Source: Silene conica (lineage: Eukaryota; Streptophyta; Magnoliopsida; Caryophyllales; Caryophyllaceae). Taken from it: DNA of 64,000 nucleotides. Within the stretch, counting starts at the first letter, position 1; each line of letters begins with the position of its first letter. The DNA lies in the NCBI GenBank assembly GCA_029255685.2, contig CM055312.2, positions 78,746,369 through 78,810,368 of the forward strand. The letters are read 5' to 3'. Both the position numbers and the translations under genes were made by a program. Positions 24,166-37,137 of the stretch are shown piece after piece. The notes under the pieces are model-generated. The model saw only the letters and a program-made list of their open reading frames with translations, did no database searches and had not been told where the DNA came from.

Positions 24166-25003
24166 GAGTTTTTTGTCAGATAGAACCTAACATTTACATT
24201 GTCTGTAGAAATAGTACCTAAAGTTATTTTTTTTTGCCCAACAACACCTAATATTTTCTGTTTTTTGTCTAATAACACCAAAGTCGATTTTCCGTCAAAA
24301 AAAGTCGGAAGACTAACGGTGAAATTGATTTGACCTTACTTCTTCATTCTTTCGTTTTCATTGACTGGTGCGTTGTTAAAATAATTGACAATGAATCTTA
24401 TTCTTAAGTGACTTATTTTCATTCAACAAGCCAATCACTTAAAAAAACAAATCCCACGCAAACCCGTCTCTACATTGTAAAACTACAGGCCATGAATCTC
24501 CTACCCGGATTTTGATACATAAAGTTTTCTCAACTACTGGAATGCCACAATTGCATCTCACCCGCTTTGTTGAGTTCGAGGATGAGCTTGAAGAAGACAT
24601 TGGGTTGAAAGGATGGTGGGGGAAATGAGAAAATTGGACAAAGTAAGTCCAATTTGAGATTTTAATTTGAAAATTGAGAAATTAAATAATTAAGGAGGAA
24701 GTTACATAAAGATTTAATTGGAGGGGGATTAAGTTTAATTGAAAGAAAATTAGCAAAAGGGAAATTGGGTTTAGAAAATGATGATGAAGTGGGTAATGAA
24801 ATGCATCGAGGGGAAAAGAAAGAAGCGTCAAATCAATTTTACCGTTAGTCAAGACGGAATATTGACTTTTTTTGACGGAAAACTGATTTTGGTGTTAATA
24901 GACAAAAAACAGAAAATGTTAGGTGTTGTTGGGCAAAAAAAATAACTTTAGGTACTATTTCTACAGACAGTGTATATGTTAGGTGTTATCTGACAAAAAA
25001 CTC
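24166..25003. mobile_element. Non-autonomous Mutator-type element with perfect 9-bp target duplication
   Basis: Terminal inverted repeats of about 150-170 bases: GAGTTTTTTGTCAGATAG at the left, its complement ending CTGACAAAAAACTC at the right. Inner blocks such as CAACAACACCTAA/TTAGGTGTTGTTG also pair. The nine bases TTTTTTTGA flank both ends (24157-24165 and 25004-25012). Long TIRs plus a 9-base duplication define Mutator-like elements. No transposase. A short interior stretch near 24560-24630 could be a captured exon fragment, but it is too short to assign. Confidence 0.85.
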
Positions 25004-25012
25004 TTTTTTTGA

Positions 25013-26575
25013 CTAGATTTATTATAATGTAGAGCATTCACTCAAGTTAAACCTAATACATAAACTCCTGGGACGACCTCTGCCTTAATTTTCGAAGCAG
25101 CCTAAAGAGTAAGGACAGTATAATATACACAGGACCCAAACCTGCAACCTAATATCCAGGTATCTCTTAGTCATTATATTGGTCCTATTTGTGATCACAA
25201 ATTGTGATTTGTGACGTATCTATCGTAAATTTACAATGGGTCGAAATAGTTCTTATAATATTAGACACGCGAGTGGGGTGCCGTGTGACATATAGATATT
25301 AGCCGGCTCAGTTCGGTAATTATAACCGGCTCAGTTTGGTAATTAGACCCACTCATGTCAATATTTTATTCTCATTAGTGTACTTGTTACTAATATTAAG
25401 GCCATGTTTTTTCTGGCTTTTAGAGCGGAATTAAACTGAACTAAACTAAATTAAATGAAACTGAAATTAATAAAAGTGATTGGAGTTTAATTAAATTGGA
25501 CTAACTAACAAAATAATAATAAAAAAAAAATTATTATTATTATTATAATAAAAATTTTATTTCACTAATAAAAGTTTGTGGTTTAAAAAAAATAAAAGTA
25601 ATAATAATAATAGGGATATTCTGCATGTTATCCCCCAATTTTTCGACTTTCTACATGGTACCCTACACTTTTATGGTATCCCTAATTGTTGTCATTACCA
25701 CTACGTGTACCCCTAAACTTTATTATCCGTCAATTAATCTCATTTTTAAGCTTTATGTGATAACTTGAACGCGTAAGCGAGCTTGTCATTTATTATCACA
25801 TGACATAACCCATAAGCACTGTATTAGGCTCAATATCTCATCTCGATCCTAATATTTATAGATATATTGGCTAAAAAAATATTGACGGAAAAATTATTGA
25901 TCTTTGCCAAATTATCACGTCCAAAGAATGAATATTAATTTTAATAAAGTTTTTATGTCATGGGATGATAAATGTCAAGTTTGGTTATGCGCTAAGTAAT
26001 CATTTGATGCTCAAAATTGGGTTTAATTTGTGGTATCCCTACACTTTTTAAAATGAAACAACATAGATGATGTCATTTGTGTTATTGATATTTATATTTC
26101 AAGATTATGATTTTCGATTGTGTTAACAAATACTCCCTCCTACTTATTATAAGGTCTTGTTCTTTATGACTTAATTTCAGTTTCTTACAATTTTTCTTGT
26201 GTGTATTCCGTTAAATTTTATTTACGTTCAAGCAATTATGTCCAATTAAACTTTTCATAAAATCAACTTTTAATTCAACTAAATTCACTTCACCTGATCA
26301 CCTCATTTTCACTCAATTTACTTCAATTAATTCAATTTAGCTCGTTTCAGCCGAAAAGAACAGGGTATTTTCACTCAATTTACTTCAATTAATTCAATTT
26401 AACTCGTTTCAGCCGAAAAGAACAGGGTATAAGTATTCCATTGGTGGGAGGATAAAAAAATTAAGGAAAATTGTTCAATATGAAAAATATTGCAGGGTGT
26501 AAGAAGATTGGACAGAGGAAAGATATTATTGATTATAATTATGAGTAGAGAGATTAAAATAAGTAGTGTTATGGG
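25013..26575. repeat. Intergenic with a diverged TIR repeat and a 62-bp tandem duplication
   Basis: About 25395 (CCATGTTTTTTCTGGCTTTT) and 26428 (read on minus: CCCTGTTCTTTTCGGCTG) look like inverted ends of an old element rich in TAAACTGAACT-like words; 13610-13730 holds related sequence. The right end is present twice in tandem: 26305-26366 and 26367-26428, one mismatch seen. No gene. Confidence 0.5.
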
Positions 26576-26579
26576 GCAT

Positions 26580-26705
26580 AACAACTTCTTTACCTCAATG
26601 TCCTAGGGGCTCCTACAAATTGTGGGATAATGGGTATCCGAGGCAGCATTATCCTTGCTCCCTATGTTAGGGAGACATTACATAGAGGCCGCTTATGAAT
26701 GACCC
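26580..26705 (-). mobile_element. SINE-like fragment (Au-like 3' region)
   Basis: On the minus strand the order GGTCATTCATAAGCGGCCTC, AAGGATAATGCTGCC, GGAGCCCCTAGGACATTGAGG and a GTTGTTATG tail resembles the 3' half of Au-type plant SINEs ending in TTG repeats. The 5' tRNA-like part was not recognised. Confidence 0.4.
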
Positions 26706-27020
26706 AAAATGAAAATTATCTAACAAACACAATCAAATTGGGAAGAATGGACTAATTTTATATAATTCTTTTTAGGGGCAACTACTTCAACATGGGAGTT
26801 TCTGCTCGGCTCATGGCCGAATAGACAGCACAGAAGAAGAATACAGAAACAACAGTTTCTTAAGTATATACTTTGGAATAAATTCATAATCTGCACATTG
26901 GATTTGTACAAAACATGAACAACACATCCTAAAAACAAAAGAAAGGACAAGATCATGCAAAAAAAGAATTAACTAGTTGTCTGAACCAGAGTTTGATGAT
27001 ATAATACAACTTTTTAGCAC

Positions 27021-30000
27021 CTACCTAAGATATAGAGAGACCAGAAACTGGGATAAAATGATAAATTCGCCCACAACAGCAGCTGGAGAGTGTATGCCAA
27101 GAAACGGAACAATATCTACTTGCAGGAAGTTCTCAACCGTTGATCCAACGACTGCACCCGCGACAAGCCCTCCAACTGTTATCAGAGTTGCTTTCCCTTC
27201 ATAAATCAAACTCCATTTGGTCAATATTCAGTGTTGATTTCACAATGTCGAGTTCAAAATAGGAAATGAAGTAAAAGCTGGGTACAATGGGGTATACAGT
27301 ATGACATTAAAAGATCACGAAAAAAACAAGGAATTTGCATAGTATGACTTGTTAATTGTTACCTGCGCCTCGTGCAAAAGGCACCTTGTGAGTTCCTTTT
27401 TAACTACGGACCACCTTGTGAGTTGCTTTTCAAACTAAGGACTTTCTTGTGAGTTGCTTTTCAAACTAAGGACTTTCTTGTGAGTCGCTTTTCAAATTAA
27501 GGACTATGTCTATAATTGTGTTACTCTGACTCTCCATTACGAGTGTCGTGTCTAACATGTGCCGAGTGTCGATGCTGCCATTTTGTGCGAATTCTTCAAT
27601 TTTTGATCTAAAGTGAAGTGTCGAAGTGTCATGTCGGTGTCGGACAGGTTGATGTTGGCCACTCCACACGACAGCTAAGCGTAGTATCGGAGTAACATAG
27701 GTCTATAATATGCAAATGTATGACAAAAGCAAATGGACATCAAATTCCAGTTGATTATTTAATGCCTTTGTAAACTCCGACTACAATTTCCAGACATATT
27801 TCCTGGTAGGAGTTAGATTTTCCACAAACATTTCCTTAAACAAAACTGAGTAAATTCATGGCCTATACTTGTATATCCTAAAATCCCAATTGAATTTGAG
27901 AGAGTCCCTATTTCAGTCTTCCAGATATTAACACGAACTAATGCATAGAATGAAGAAGGTAATTTCAGATTAGACGATGGTATACCTAACTTGACGTTCT
28001 TCTTGGTCATGAAATATAAGGAAGCTCCAAAACTGGTGGCTAGAAGGAAACCGGGAACATCAGCCCCAGCCACAGGCCCCGTAGAAGGCGAAGAAGCTCC
28101 ATTGATATAAGTCAATACCAATATTGCACCATAAACCCCAGCTTGTATTCCCAACTCTGTTGACAAACTTGGTTTCTCAATTACAACAGGAGGATTTTTT
28201 ATTCTTGACTGTAGCCACTGTGGCATTGCGCCTATACCAGGGGAGTTAACAGGTTTGACATCTGCATAAGGAATTTTATTGCTTACAACTTTCCCCGCTC
28301 GCCGCTGTGTTAAGCTCTGCATGAGCAGCATATCATATGCAGCTTCTACCTGAATGTATAAAGAAACAAAAATTTAAGGCAAGTTAACAAGACACTGAGT
28401 CTAGTAAGGAGACGGTCTCATATGTTAGTGATATTGATCACAAAGACATTTAAGTGAATATGGGAGCAATCTAAATATTATATATTCGTCATTTAATTTC
28501 ATGGTTCATTGATTTGTCTCATATAAGGTTTTGCGTTGACTAGATGAGACCAGGTCAAAATCGTTAACCGGGTTAGCGATCTTATACATATTATCATGCA
28601 TAAAGAAGTTCCATCCATAGGTACAAACATAGATGATATCTTAATAAATGTCAGCATAAAGGAAAACCATGTATCTGACAATACATGTTAGTTTGCAATA
28701 TCAGCAAACCCATGTTTGTTTCAAATAGGAGATTCCGCAAAAGATCCTTTCTTTACAAAAAAATCTGGCTATAATATGATGAATGGCAAATAACTGAACT
28801 TCTGATGCCCCAGTCTGAATACAGCTTCAATCAAATCAACAATGCTTGCAATTATATGAATTTTACCTCAACCTAGCTCAGGCAAAACTAGAAAGTACAA
28901 ACATAAATTGCTGTACACAACGACAATAACAAACGGACCAGTGATCAGAGGTGGTCAACTAAGCCCAGATATACCCAAGCAATCAACCAGGCAAGATTTT
29001 TGAACACGTCAACCCATAGCACAATTAGCTTAAGGAAAATCAACACCAGTGTACTACCTATACAACTTCCTTTTCAGACATCTAAAGTAACTAAGGTCGA
29101 CTCCACTTAAACTGGCTAATACCTATGACTCTGAGTCGTTTATGAGATGAACACCAAGTAAAGCCAGCTAATATATGGCACCACTAATGCTAGTATGACA
29201 CAAGTAAAAACAGTAAACTTTGATTAAACTAGTGTATAAGAAACAATACTTGTGTACAAGTAAACCCTCCACTGCTAAGTAACAAAGAGTAAAAACAACG
29301 ACATCCCCGCACTGTTTCTGGACATGAAGAGGCAAAACAGTCCTTACTAATTGTAAGCAGATATTAAACACATTACACACTAAATCAAATACACAAACTT
29401 CCCACCACGCTAACAACCAAACTTAATCTTATACAAAAAGCGCCTTTATACTAGGGAAGTTTCTAAACATATGCAACTCCCAACAAACCTATGGTAAGGC
29501 TGCGAACTTCCAGACCCGGCAAACCTCACATTGGGTAAACAATTAAATAGATACTCTGTAATTGCTATTGTTCCCAACTCCTCATTAGAAGAGCTGCCAG
29601 CATAGCTAGAATTCAACACATTTAACAGCACAAACTATAACGTCTAGCAAATTGCAATGCCTGGGAAGTAGCCTTTCCCATGAACTTCCATTTCACATGA
29701 ATTAGTACAACTTGTATCTACCCAAAAAAAATGAATGAGTACAACTTGTTTGATCATATAGGAAGATGATTTCCACAGGACTTCACACTACTTCCTCCAT
29801 TTTGGAGTAATTGGAACTAATGGGAAGTTGATAAGTTGTAGATGCCATGTTTTTTTCGTCAACCAAGCATTACAATTACGCGATTTTAAGTGGGTAACCA
29901 AACAACTCCTTAGGCATTTCGGGTTTCTACTTTCTACTCTCGAGTGTTACCCCCCAACAACCAAATTGTTGGCACTTGTTTTAATCGTTGAACTAACACA

Positions 30001-30443
30001 ATCTCAAGTGTTGCCCCTCAATTTGCTGAAGCTCGCTTCGAGGCACTGAAGTAATATTGTTGTCAGCTACGATCCGCAACTATAATACGGAGTATGTAAC
30101 TAAACATGAATCAAATTGCACAAATAAAGAAAGAAACCTGAGCAAGAGCAAGAGGGTCATCTTTACAAGAACCCATGATTGAATTCTTAGCCCTTAAAAT
30201 ATCATCAAACGAAGCTCCTTCCGACACACCCAATAACTTCAACGCATTCTCCACCGACATACCGTACGGCGCCGAATCATCCGCACGTGACCCTCCTCCT
30301 GCCGCACGTGCCACCGTCCTTCCTGCAAACCTACGCCCATTAATCACCGGTTTAACCCAGCACCGACGGTTCACTCCAGCCGGTCGGACCGGTAATCGGT
30401 TGAAGCTCGGTTGAGTGGGCCGTACGCTCACTGCTGCGCACAT
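27021..30443 (-). CDS. CPP1: CPP1/CDF1: chloroplast J-like chaperone of protochlorophyllide oxidoreductase
   Basis: Minus strand, three exons: 30443-30138, 28349-27986, 27196-27021. Splice sites are GT/AG and the phases join to 281 codons plus TAG. Residues 1 to ~55 are rich in Arg, Ala and Pro with few acids, like a chloroplast transit peptide. A J-like domain follows (about 62-125: MSVENALKLLGVSEGASFDD, AKNSIMGSCKDDPLALAQVE, AAYDMLLMQSLTQRR). It lacks the HPD motif of true J proteins, as is known for CPP1. Hydrophobic segments lie near 168-183, 199-217, 226-243 and 262-279, and the protein ends FLVSLYLR. In Arabidopsis CPP1 (also CDF1) is a chloroplast membrane protein that stabilises POR and supports chlorophyll synthesis; that role is carried over by similarity. 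Intron 1 is 1.8 kb; intron 2 holds a minisatellite and a repeat insert. Confidence 0.93.
27385..27505. repeat. 31-bp minisatellite in CPP1 intron 2
   Basis: About 3.7 units of CTTGTGAGTTGCTTTTCAAA followed by CTAAGGACTTT. The middle two units are identical and the outer ones drift. Confidence 0.75.
27519..27700. repeat. Short inverted-end repeat in CPP1 intron 2
   Basis: Ends TGTTACTCTGACTC and ATCGGAGTAACA are near-complementary. The interior is rich in GTGTCG/CGACAC words (GAGTGTCGTGTC, GTCGGTGTCGGACA). A related block is at 23070-23260. Class unknown. Confidence 0.4.
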
Positions 30444-31593
30444 TTTCTTTTTCCTTTTTTTTTTGGTGGTGGGTGTTCGTTTGTTTGATTGAGGAAAAGA
30501 AAATAATTGAGGTGAGTTTAGTTGAATTCAATAATTAATTAATTAATTAATTAAAATAAATTTTGATGTCATAAAATTGATTGATGGATGAAAATGTAGA
30601 TTATTTATTTATATATATTTATTACAAGTAATTAGGGAAGTGATTTAATTTGGTTGAGTGTAGTGAGAGAATTGAGAAGAGGTTGGAAAGTGTTGGTAGT
30701 AAATTAGGTTTAGATTATGTGGACCTGCTAATCAAGTTGATGATATTTTTAACAAGAAAAGAATGGGCTGTCAATTTCTAATGGATAAACTAGGTTTATT
30801 TTACGAAAAAGGAAGAGACAAATGGAATTTTTTTAAAATTTTTTTTTTTTATATGTGGTATTCATTATTCCAAGTTGCTTGTTTCAAATTATGGTTCTAC
30901 TTCTTTTTGCTTCCAAGGCAAACTTAGCTCCATCACCTCCTATATTTACACCCACCCAATATCAGTTAAAAGTTTAGGACAGATTAAACAAAATTCATTT
31001 AGATAAATAAGGATAATTCATTTCTGATTCTCTAAGTATTAGTACTTTTTTGTTTTTTCTTATCTACTTATACAGATAATTTTTTAACCGTGGTAAACTT
31101 ATAACAAATATACCATGACTAAGAGATTTATTAATATATTTGTAGTAGTTGTTGCTCTCCAACATTGCTTACTGATTTGTACTCCTCTTAGCCTCATTCT
31201 ACGCTATTCAATTTCCCCATTTTTTCCGATTGTCTTTCTGGAGATGTTCTTAATGTTAGACGAGAAATCTTTTTATTTTATGATAAATCATTTAATTATA
31301 AAACTTTATAACTAAAATTATCATTTTTAAACAATAAACTCTTGTTAAAATTTTATCAAATACTGAGTAATATTTACAAATAATATATTTCTTTAATGCA
31401 GAAGCCAATAAAGCTGACATGACATCTCAGTATTTTTTCAGAAGCTGACGTGACGGTAAATTAGAGACCCTAGAAAATAAAATAAAATAACTAAATAACT
31501 AAAACAACAAAAGGAATATGGGATATGTGATACGAAGTATTATTTTCCCTATTTATGAGGAAAGTTCCAAATATCATGTTGAAAAATCATATA
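30444..31593. other. CPP1 upstream region and intergenic
   Basis: The first ~200 bases are the probable CPP1 promoter and 5' UTR on the minus strand. A (TTAA)n run lies at 30533-30553. Otherwise AT-rich; no gene or clear repeat seen. Confidence 0.45.
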
Positions 31594-31790
31594 CTCCCTC
31601 CGAGTCTGAGTGATTATTTTTTTTGCTTTATGCACAAGAAATAAGAAAATGATTTTAAACCACACAAAACACCCTACCCCACACTGAATTGATTTTAGAC
31701 CACAAAAAAGTTACTAAAAAAGGAAATAAGAACAATCACGAAACTCACATGAAAAAGGAAACCGGAACAATCATACAGACTCGGAGGGAG
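31594..31790. mobile_element. Stowaway-type MITE
   Basis: CTCCCTCCGAGTCTGAGTGA at the left, ATACAGACTCGGAGGGAG at the right, TA duplicated at both ends, 197 bp. Confidence 0.88.
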
Positions 31791-32522
31791 TACTTATATA
31801 ACGTGCTAACTAACCTCTTATAAGTTAATTTTCACCAATCTCTTTAAATTCATAAAAAAAATCTAAACAAAATAATTACATGTATTTAAAGGCTCCACCA
31901 AACAAAAAAAATAAATGTTATAGACTAATTTTAGATCCTAGATGATTTTTTATTTTAGTTTTTTTTGGGTCTAATCTTAGAAAATATATGTCGGACTAAA
32001 TTAGCCTTGCTCGGATTATACATTAATGTGTGGTCGGTATTTACTAGAGTATTTTTTCGTTATAATGTAAGACGAATTTTCACATTAAGGGGATTCATTT
32101 TAATAAGAAAAGTAATTATTGGTTGTCTAATAAATTGGATTGTTTTAGTGTAAGACGGTTGCATGCAATACCTGTTGTTCCACTATGTGAACATCTTTAG
32201 TAAACATGATAAAATTTACGTTTTTAACTCAACTATCCATTTACTACTTCCGCCTCAAAAATTCTTTACGTTTACATTTATTGTACGAGCTGTAATACAC
32301 AACTTTTATTGTATGACTATTTTACATATTTTAAAAATGGTGCAATGGGTAATTACAGGTGTACTAATTTTATTGTAAGTCTTGATCATCCCAATGAACA
32401 AAATATATGATTGCTCATGTATACTGACATATGTGATAAATAATTCGAAATTAATTTAACTGTAAATAATTAGTCTATTTATCTTTAATATTATTTACAT
32501 TTATCTAAAATTCTAAAAATAG

Positions 32523-32551
32523 ACCCGTGAATTTCGCGGGTTACAACCTAG
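32523..32551 (+). mobile_element. Helitron 3' terminus
   Basis: Hairpin ACCCGTGA/TCGCGGGT with a short loop, then ACAAC and CTAG|T. This is the same architecture as 14304-14334. The 5' end was not found, so element length is unknown. Confidence 0.5.
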
Positions 32552-32619
32552 TTTTATTATAAAATGGGAACATTTTTTTGTCTTTATTGCTAGGGTCTTT
32601 AACCCTTATATTAGACTCT

Positions 32620-33990
32620 TCGAATATTATATTCCGCCCCTAATTTTACTCATTTCATCCCTATAAATTACCAAATTGCCCCTTCTTTTTTTTAATAGTT
32701 ACTTTTTCAGTAAAAGTTACTTTTATTAATTCGTTTCAATATTTACGTATATTTAAAAACCGTTTCAAAGACCCACAAATCAAACCGTATTAATAAATTA
32801 ACAAATTTGTACTCACTGCAAAGTAGCAACGCAGCCTTCATCAACGTCATTATTCAAAAAAAAAAAGATTCATACTCATCTTCATCCTTCCCCAACAATA
32901 TTCACATTCATCCTCAACCAATAACACCAACACATAATGTCATTCATTCTTCTTGTTTAACCATTCTTTTTTTTCCAGATTTTTGGGTAAATTATTAGAT
33001 CTGAAAAATAGTGTCAAAGAACAACAAGAACAACAACAACAACACTGATTCATACGAATTGAAAAATAGTGTCATATAAAAAAATGGCTCATTCATGTAA
33101 TTTACATGAGCATGCGTGTAATTCACATGAACAGGCATGGGCGAGTTCATGTAATTCACATAAATAGGCCTGGGCGAGTTCATGTGAATTACATGAACAG
33201 GCGTGTAATTCACATGAACAGGCATGGGCGAGCTCATGTAATTTACATAAACAGGCCTGAGCGAGTTCATGTGAATTACATGAATAGGCCTATGCGTGTT
33301 CATGTGATTCACATTAATATGTCTGGGCGTGTTCATGTAATTCACATGAACATGCCTGGGCCTGTTCATGTTATTTACATAAACATACCATTTTACAGTT
33401 ATCCTACATATTAAATAATGTGACGAAACAATAAAAATAAGTGGCGGAATTTAATTAAATCGATTAATACCTCATTTTCTGCTTCTTCGGTATAATTATA
33501 TGAACCCGTATTGTTTTCTCCGTATACAAAACCGCGTCCTTCTCCGTGTTGGTGACTATTATACTCATCGTAATATCGATAATATTGTTCGGCATTCCAA
33601 TCATTGTTAAATCGATTTCCGTCATTGTTGTAAGAACTATTATTATTGTACAATTAAAAAATATAATCGAAAAATGGGTTATCGTCACCCATTAATCGAT
33701 AAATATATTTTTAAAGTAAATTTTTAGAAAGAGATAATGTTACAAAGTGATGATGTGCGGTAATTAAATTTCATCTTAAGGTTATTTGGGGTAATTAGAT
33801 TAACCCGTAATGTTTTTACCGTAAATAAAATTACTAAACTACGCGTATTCGTAACTATTTATACTTATCTTATACGATTAACCAATATATTAATGTGTTA
33901 ATTATTTTTCACAAAGACAAGGGCATTCTTGGAACATTTGAAATGAAATTAGGGGCGGAATGAGTAAAGTAGGGGCGGAATATAGCAATT
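32620..33990. mobile_element. TIR element containing the palindrome minisatellite
   Basis: TATTCCGCCCCTAATTTTAC near the left end is mirrored at the right (read on minus: TATATTCCGCCCCTACTTTA). Part of the right end is doubled. Length about 1.37 kb. No transposase is seen; no exact target duplication was found. Mutator-like is a guess from long ends. Confidence 0.5.
33083..33395. repeat. Minisatellite of palindromic units
   Basis: About nine variant units, each holding a near-perfect palindrome such as GTTCATGTAATTCACATGAAC, joined by GGCATGGGCGA or GGCCTGGGCGA linkers. Unit length is about 22-36 bases. The array is open in a frame on each strand only because it is repetitive. Confidence 0.8.
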
Positions 33991-34465
33991 TTGATATTAA
34001 AACTAATTTACTCATTAAATTAGTAAACCTAGATAAAGTGCATGTAATGTGTAAATAAATTGAAATAAGGATAAAAAGAATTTTTCCTTACAACGAGGAG
34101 GACGAAAAATGGGCACAAGATAGGACTCCTTCCTAACCCTGTTCCTGAACTTAATAATTTGGAATGATCCTTTAAGATCCAAGTTTCAATTATAGAAACC
34201 CTCATTTTAGTTGCACTCAAGAATAATCCTTAACTCTAATATAATTATTAACTAGATAATATATATTAAAAATCGTAAATATTTATTCTAATACTATTAC
34301 TAGCACTAGTGTAGTAATATTAATGTAATATTAGAATTTGTTGAACAAATTTTGCAGGAAACAAGTATTTATGAGATATTTTTGAGAAGGAGCAAAAGAA
34401 TTAGTAATTAGAGAACATCACATGCTTTAATAGGGGAGGGGGTGCCGATTTCAAAGGCCATGAGG

Positions 34466-34830
34466 AAGGGTTAGAGCATGTATATTGAAAAGGATGTTAA
34501 AATCCTTTTTTTTTCTTCTCCCTATATCTTTTTGACACATAACTCACTCTTTTATTTAACTCATTTCTCACTATCTCCATCCTCCTCCCGCTCTTCTTCT
34601 ATTTTTTTTCTACATCAAAGAGGATCCTCTCTATGTCCTCTTTCATTTTTAATTATTTTTTTTATTAAAAATAAAATAAAATAAGTTATACATGCAATAT
34701 TTTCATAGGTTAGTGGACACAAGGGCCTATGTTGTACTTTCTCTAAAAACAGAGGAAGTCTTCATCTTCATCCTTCAAGGAGGATGATCAATGTTGGTTC
34801 CACATTGAAGATGACATCCACTTAGCACTT
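34466..34830. mobile_element. MITE-like element, same family as 10134-10454
   Basis: Starts AGAGCATGTATATTGAAAAG and ends near TTGAAGATGACATCCACTTA. It shares internal ACACAAGGGCCTA and the order of AGAGGA blocks with the copy at 10134. Confidence 0.5.
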
Positions 34831-35699
34831 TGCTACCAAAATTAATTAAGTGTGATAAAGAAAGTTGGGAGGGAGCGAAGGAAGGAGGGGATATTAAGGG
34901 AGGGGTAAAATCGTCATTAAACGCATTCCGAACATTTAAAACTAACTTAAGTTCGATTTCCGTCAAAAAGGTAGCAACGTGATTAATATTGTGTGATTTT
35001 AGGTAGTAAGTTGCAAAATTAATTATATTAGGTAGTAATATACAATTTTTTGAACTTATTAGGTAGTAATTTGCCACATTCCTTAAAACAACAACTAAAT
35101 ATACCCTAAACTCACCCTCATAAAATTGGCATCGCTTTTATCTTGTCCTCCATTTTATCTTACAATTTGTTAATTGTCATATAATGCGTGACATATGACA
35201 TGTTATTTTAGATAATGTATGCATTTAACCAATTAAATATCACTACATAATCAATTAATTATACTTAACCATTTAAGTAGTAATCACAATTATATGTATA
35301 TAAAATGGATCATTATGAATTTAGTTAATATAATCAACATTATTTTGTAATTATAACTAACTAATTATTCTTATCTCAAAGGTTTCATAAACATTAATAA
35401 ATTAGTAATATAACATTTTAATCACTAAAATAAATCTTATTTAATTATATTACAATAAGATATAAAATTCTCACTTATAAATTAATTTGTTCAATTTAAG
35501 GATTTAATTAATCTGTATCGATATATATATACAATTAATTAACTTTGTTGTTAAGGGAATTGTCATTTAGGTGTGATCTAAAAGGATCAATTGATCATCA
35601 CCGTCAAACAACAGTAACGTCAAATTCTAGTCAATCAATCGTTATCGATAAATGTTCATCAGTTGACTATATAATGAATCATCCCTTACGTATCCTTAT
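34831..35699. other. Intergenic with short repeats
   Basis: Three copies of AGGTAGTAA(G/T)TTGC-like words at 35001-35075; otherwise AT-rich. No gene seen. Confidence 0.4.
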
Positions 35700-35790
35700 T
35701 ACAACAACAACAACATCAGAGCCTTAGTCCCAAAATGTTTTGGGGTCGCCTAACATGAATCATCCTTTGGAACCGTCATGAGTGAACTTT
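35700..35790 (-). mobile_element. 3' end of an RTE-type LINE, (TTG)n tail
   Basis: On the minus strand CCCCAAAACATTTTGGGACT, AAGGCTCTGA and then (TGT)n. This is the familiar 3' terminus of plant RTE-like LINEs. 5' truncated; no coding part. Confidence 0.5.
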
Positions 35791-37137
35791 CATCTCAACA
35801 AGAGAAAAAAGAAAGAAAAGAAAAAAAAAACGGAAGTGGAGTGAAACAAAAAATGAAAGGTAAATGGGTTTTATAGATTTTAAATCGAACTTATCACATG
35901 TATAAAAACCAAAAAAAATAAATCAGGAATAAAGTTTAAAATGATTTTGAGAAACGAAGTAAAATATGTAATCGCACTACTATTGATGACATATACTCCA
36001 TTATTTATTTCATAATTTAGACGGATAACAACACCCAACTAAAATGAGAATTCGCTTAACGAATCGACAACATACAACAATAACAACAACAAAAAATCAT
36101 AAATTGAAGAAGAAATTGAAAAATCAACAAAATCAACAACAATAACGAATTTAAATAATGACTACAATAACAACAAAATAACATAAATGAACAAGATTTA
36201 CATACATTACTAGCCTAATTAAAACTAAAACTAAATTAATTAAAGAAAATACTTACCTCAGTGGTGGTGGTCCTCGGTGGTCGTGCAAGGCAGTGGGAGC
36301 TCGGTGGCGGTGGTCCTCGGTGGTGGGGTGGTGGTTTGGTGGTGGGGTCCTGGTGGTGGCAGGGACGGGTCGGGGAGAGAGTAAGGGAGTAAGGGAGAGG
36401 GAGAGTTTGGGAGGATGAGTGAATGAATGAATAAGGGTAGTTTGGTCTTTTTTTTTAATTTCGTCGACGATTTGTTATAAAACGTCGACGACGTTTCGCA
36501 ACCGTTTTTTTTTTATCAAACTATCACTATAGGCCAACAGTTTGAGGCAAACTTAAAAATTGTTCTCATATATAATGTCTAAAGTTTTATAAATAAAAAA
36601 GATTCAATATGTGACTTAAAGGTAGAATCATCTTACTCATCTTAAAATTGTTTTCATACTTTTTTTGTATTTATTAATTTATTAGCTTATTATTAGTCTA
36701 TTTGAAAATCTTAAAGAAAACGTAAGGAAAAAAAAGAAAAAAAAAATTAGCGGGTTTGACGTGCTTCCCATGGACGTATTTAGATGAGATATACAAGTTG
36801 GTAAATGTTATGAACCGCTAGTTTTAAATGGTAGTTTTACACTTTTACCTACGGTTTGGAAAAAAATACTTCCCTCATGCAACTCCACTCTACCCCTTTC
36901 CTTTTTCATGTTTGATAACGGTTCTTTTAAATGGTAAATATCGTTAGCTATGTATTTGCAAAAATTATAGTAAATGTTATATTTTTAATATATTCGTAAA
37001 GACGAATTAAATAAGATCTCACATAAATATATTTTCATCTATATATCGAGACAAAAGTGAGGTTGAATGAATGGAATAGTGTAGAAAATGGAAATTGGTA
37101 AGTGTAGTTGAATAGAGGAAGTATAACTAATGATAAA
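35791..37137. other. Intergenic; G-rich GGTGG tract
   Basis: 36255-36375 is strongly G-rich on the + strand (GGTGGTGGTCCTCGGTGG, GGTGGTGGGGTCCTGG), with many GG/GGG runs that could form quadruplexes. A GTCGACGA/TCGTCGAC-like pair lies at 36462-36495. CAA-rich runs at 36060-36180. No gene recognised. Confidence 0.45.

Noticed and set aside
26120..26160. Another Stowaway end (TACTCCCTCCTACTTATTAT)
   Set aside because: Only one end is present; no matching inverted partner was found nearby.
32995..33414. Open frames of 124 (-) and 102 (+) codons
   Set aside because: Both are products of the palindromic minisatellite; the peptides are simple repeats.
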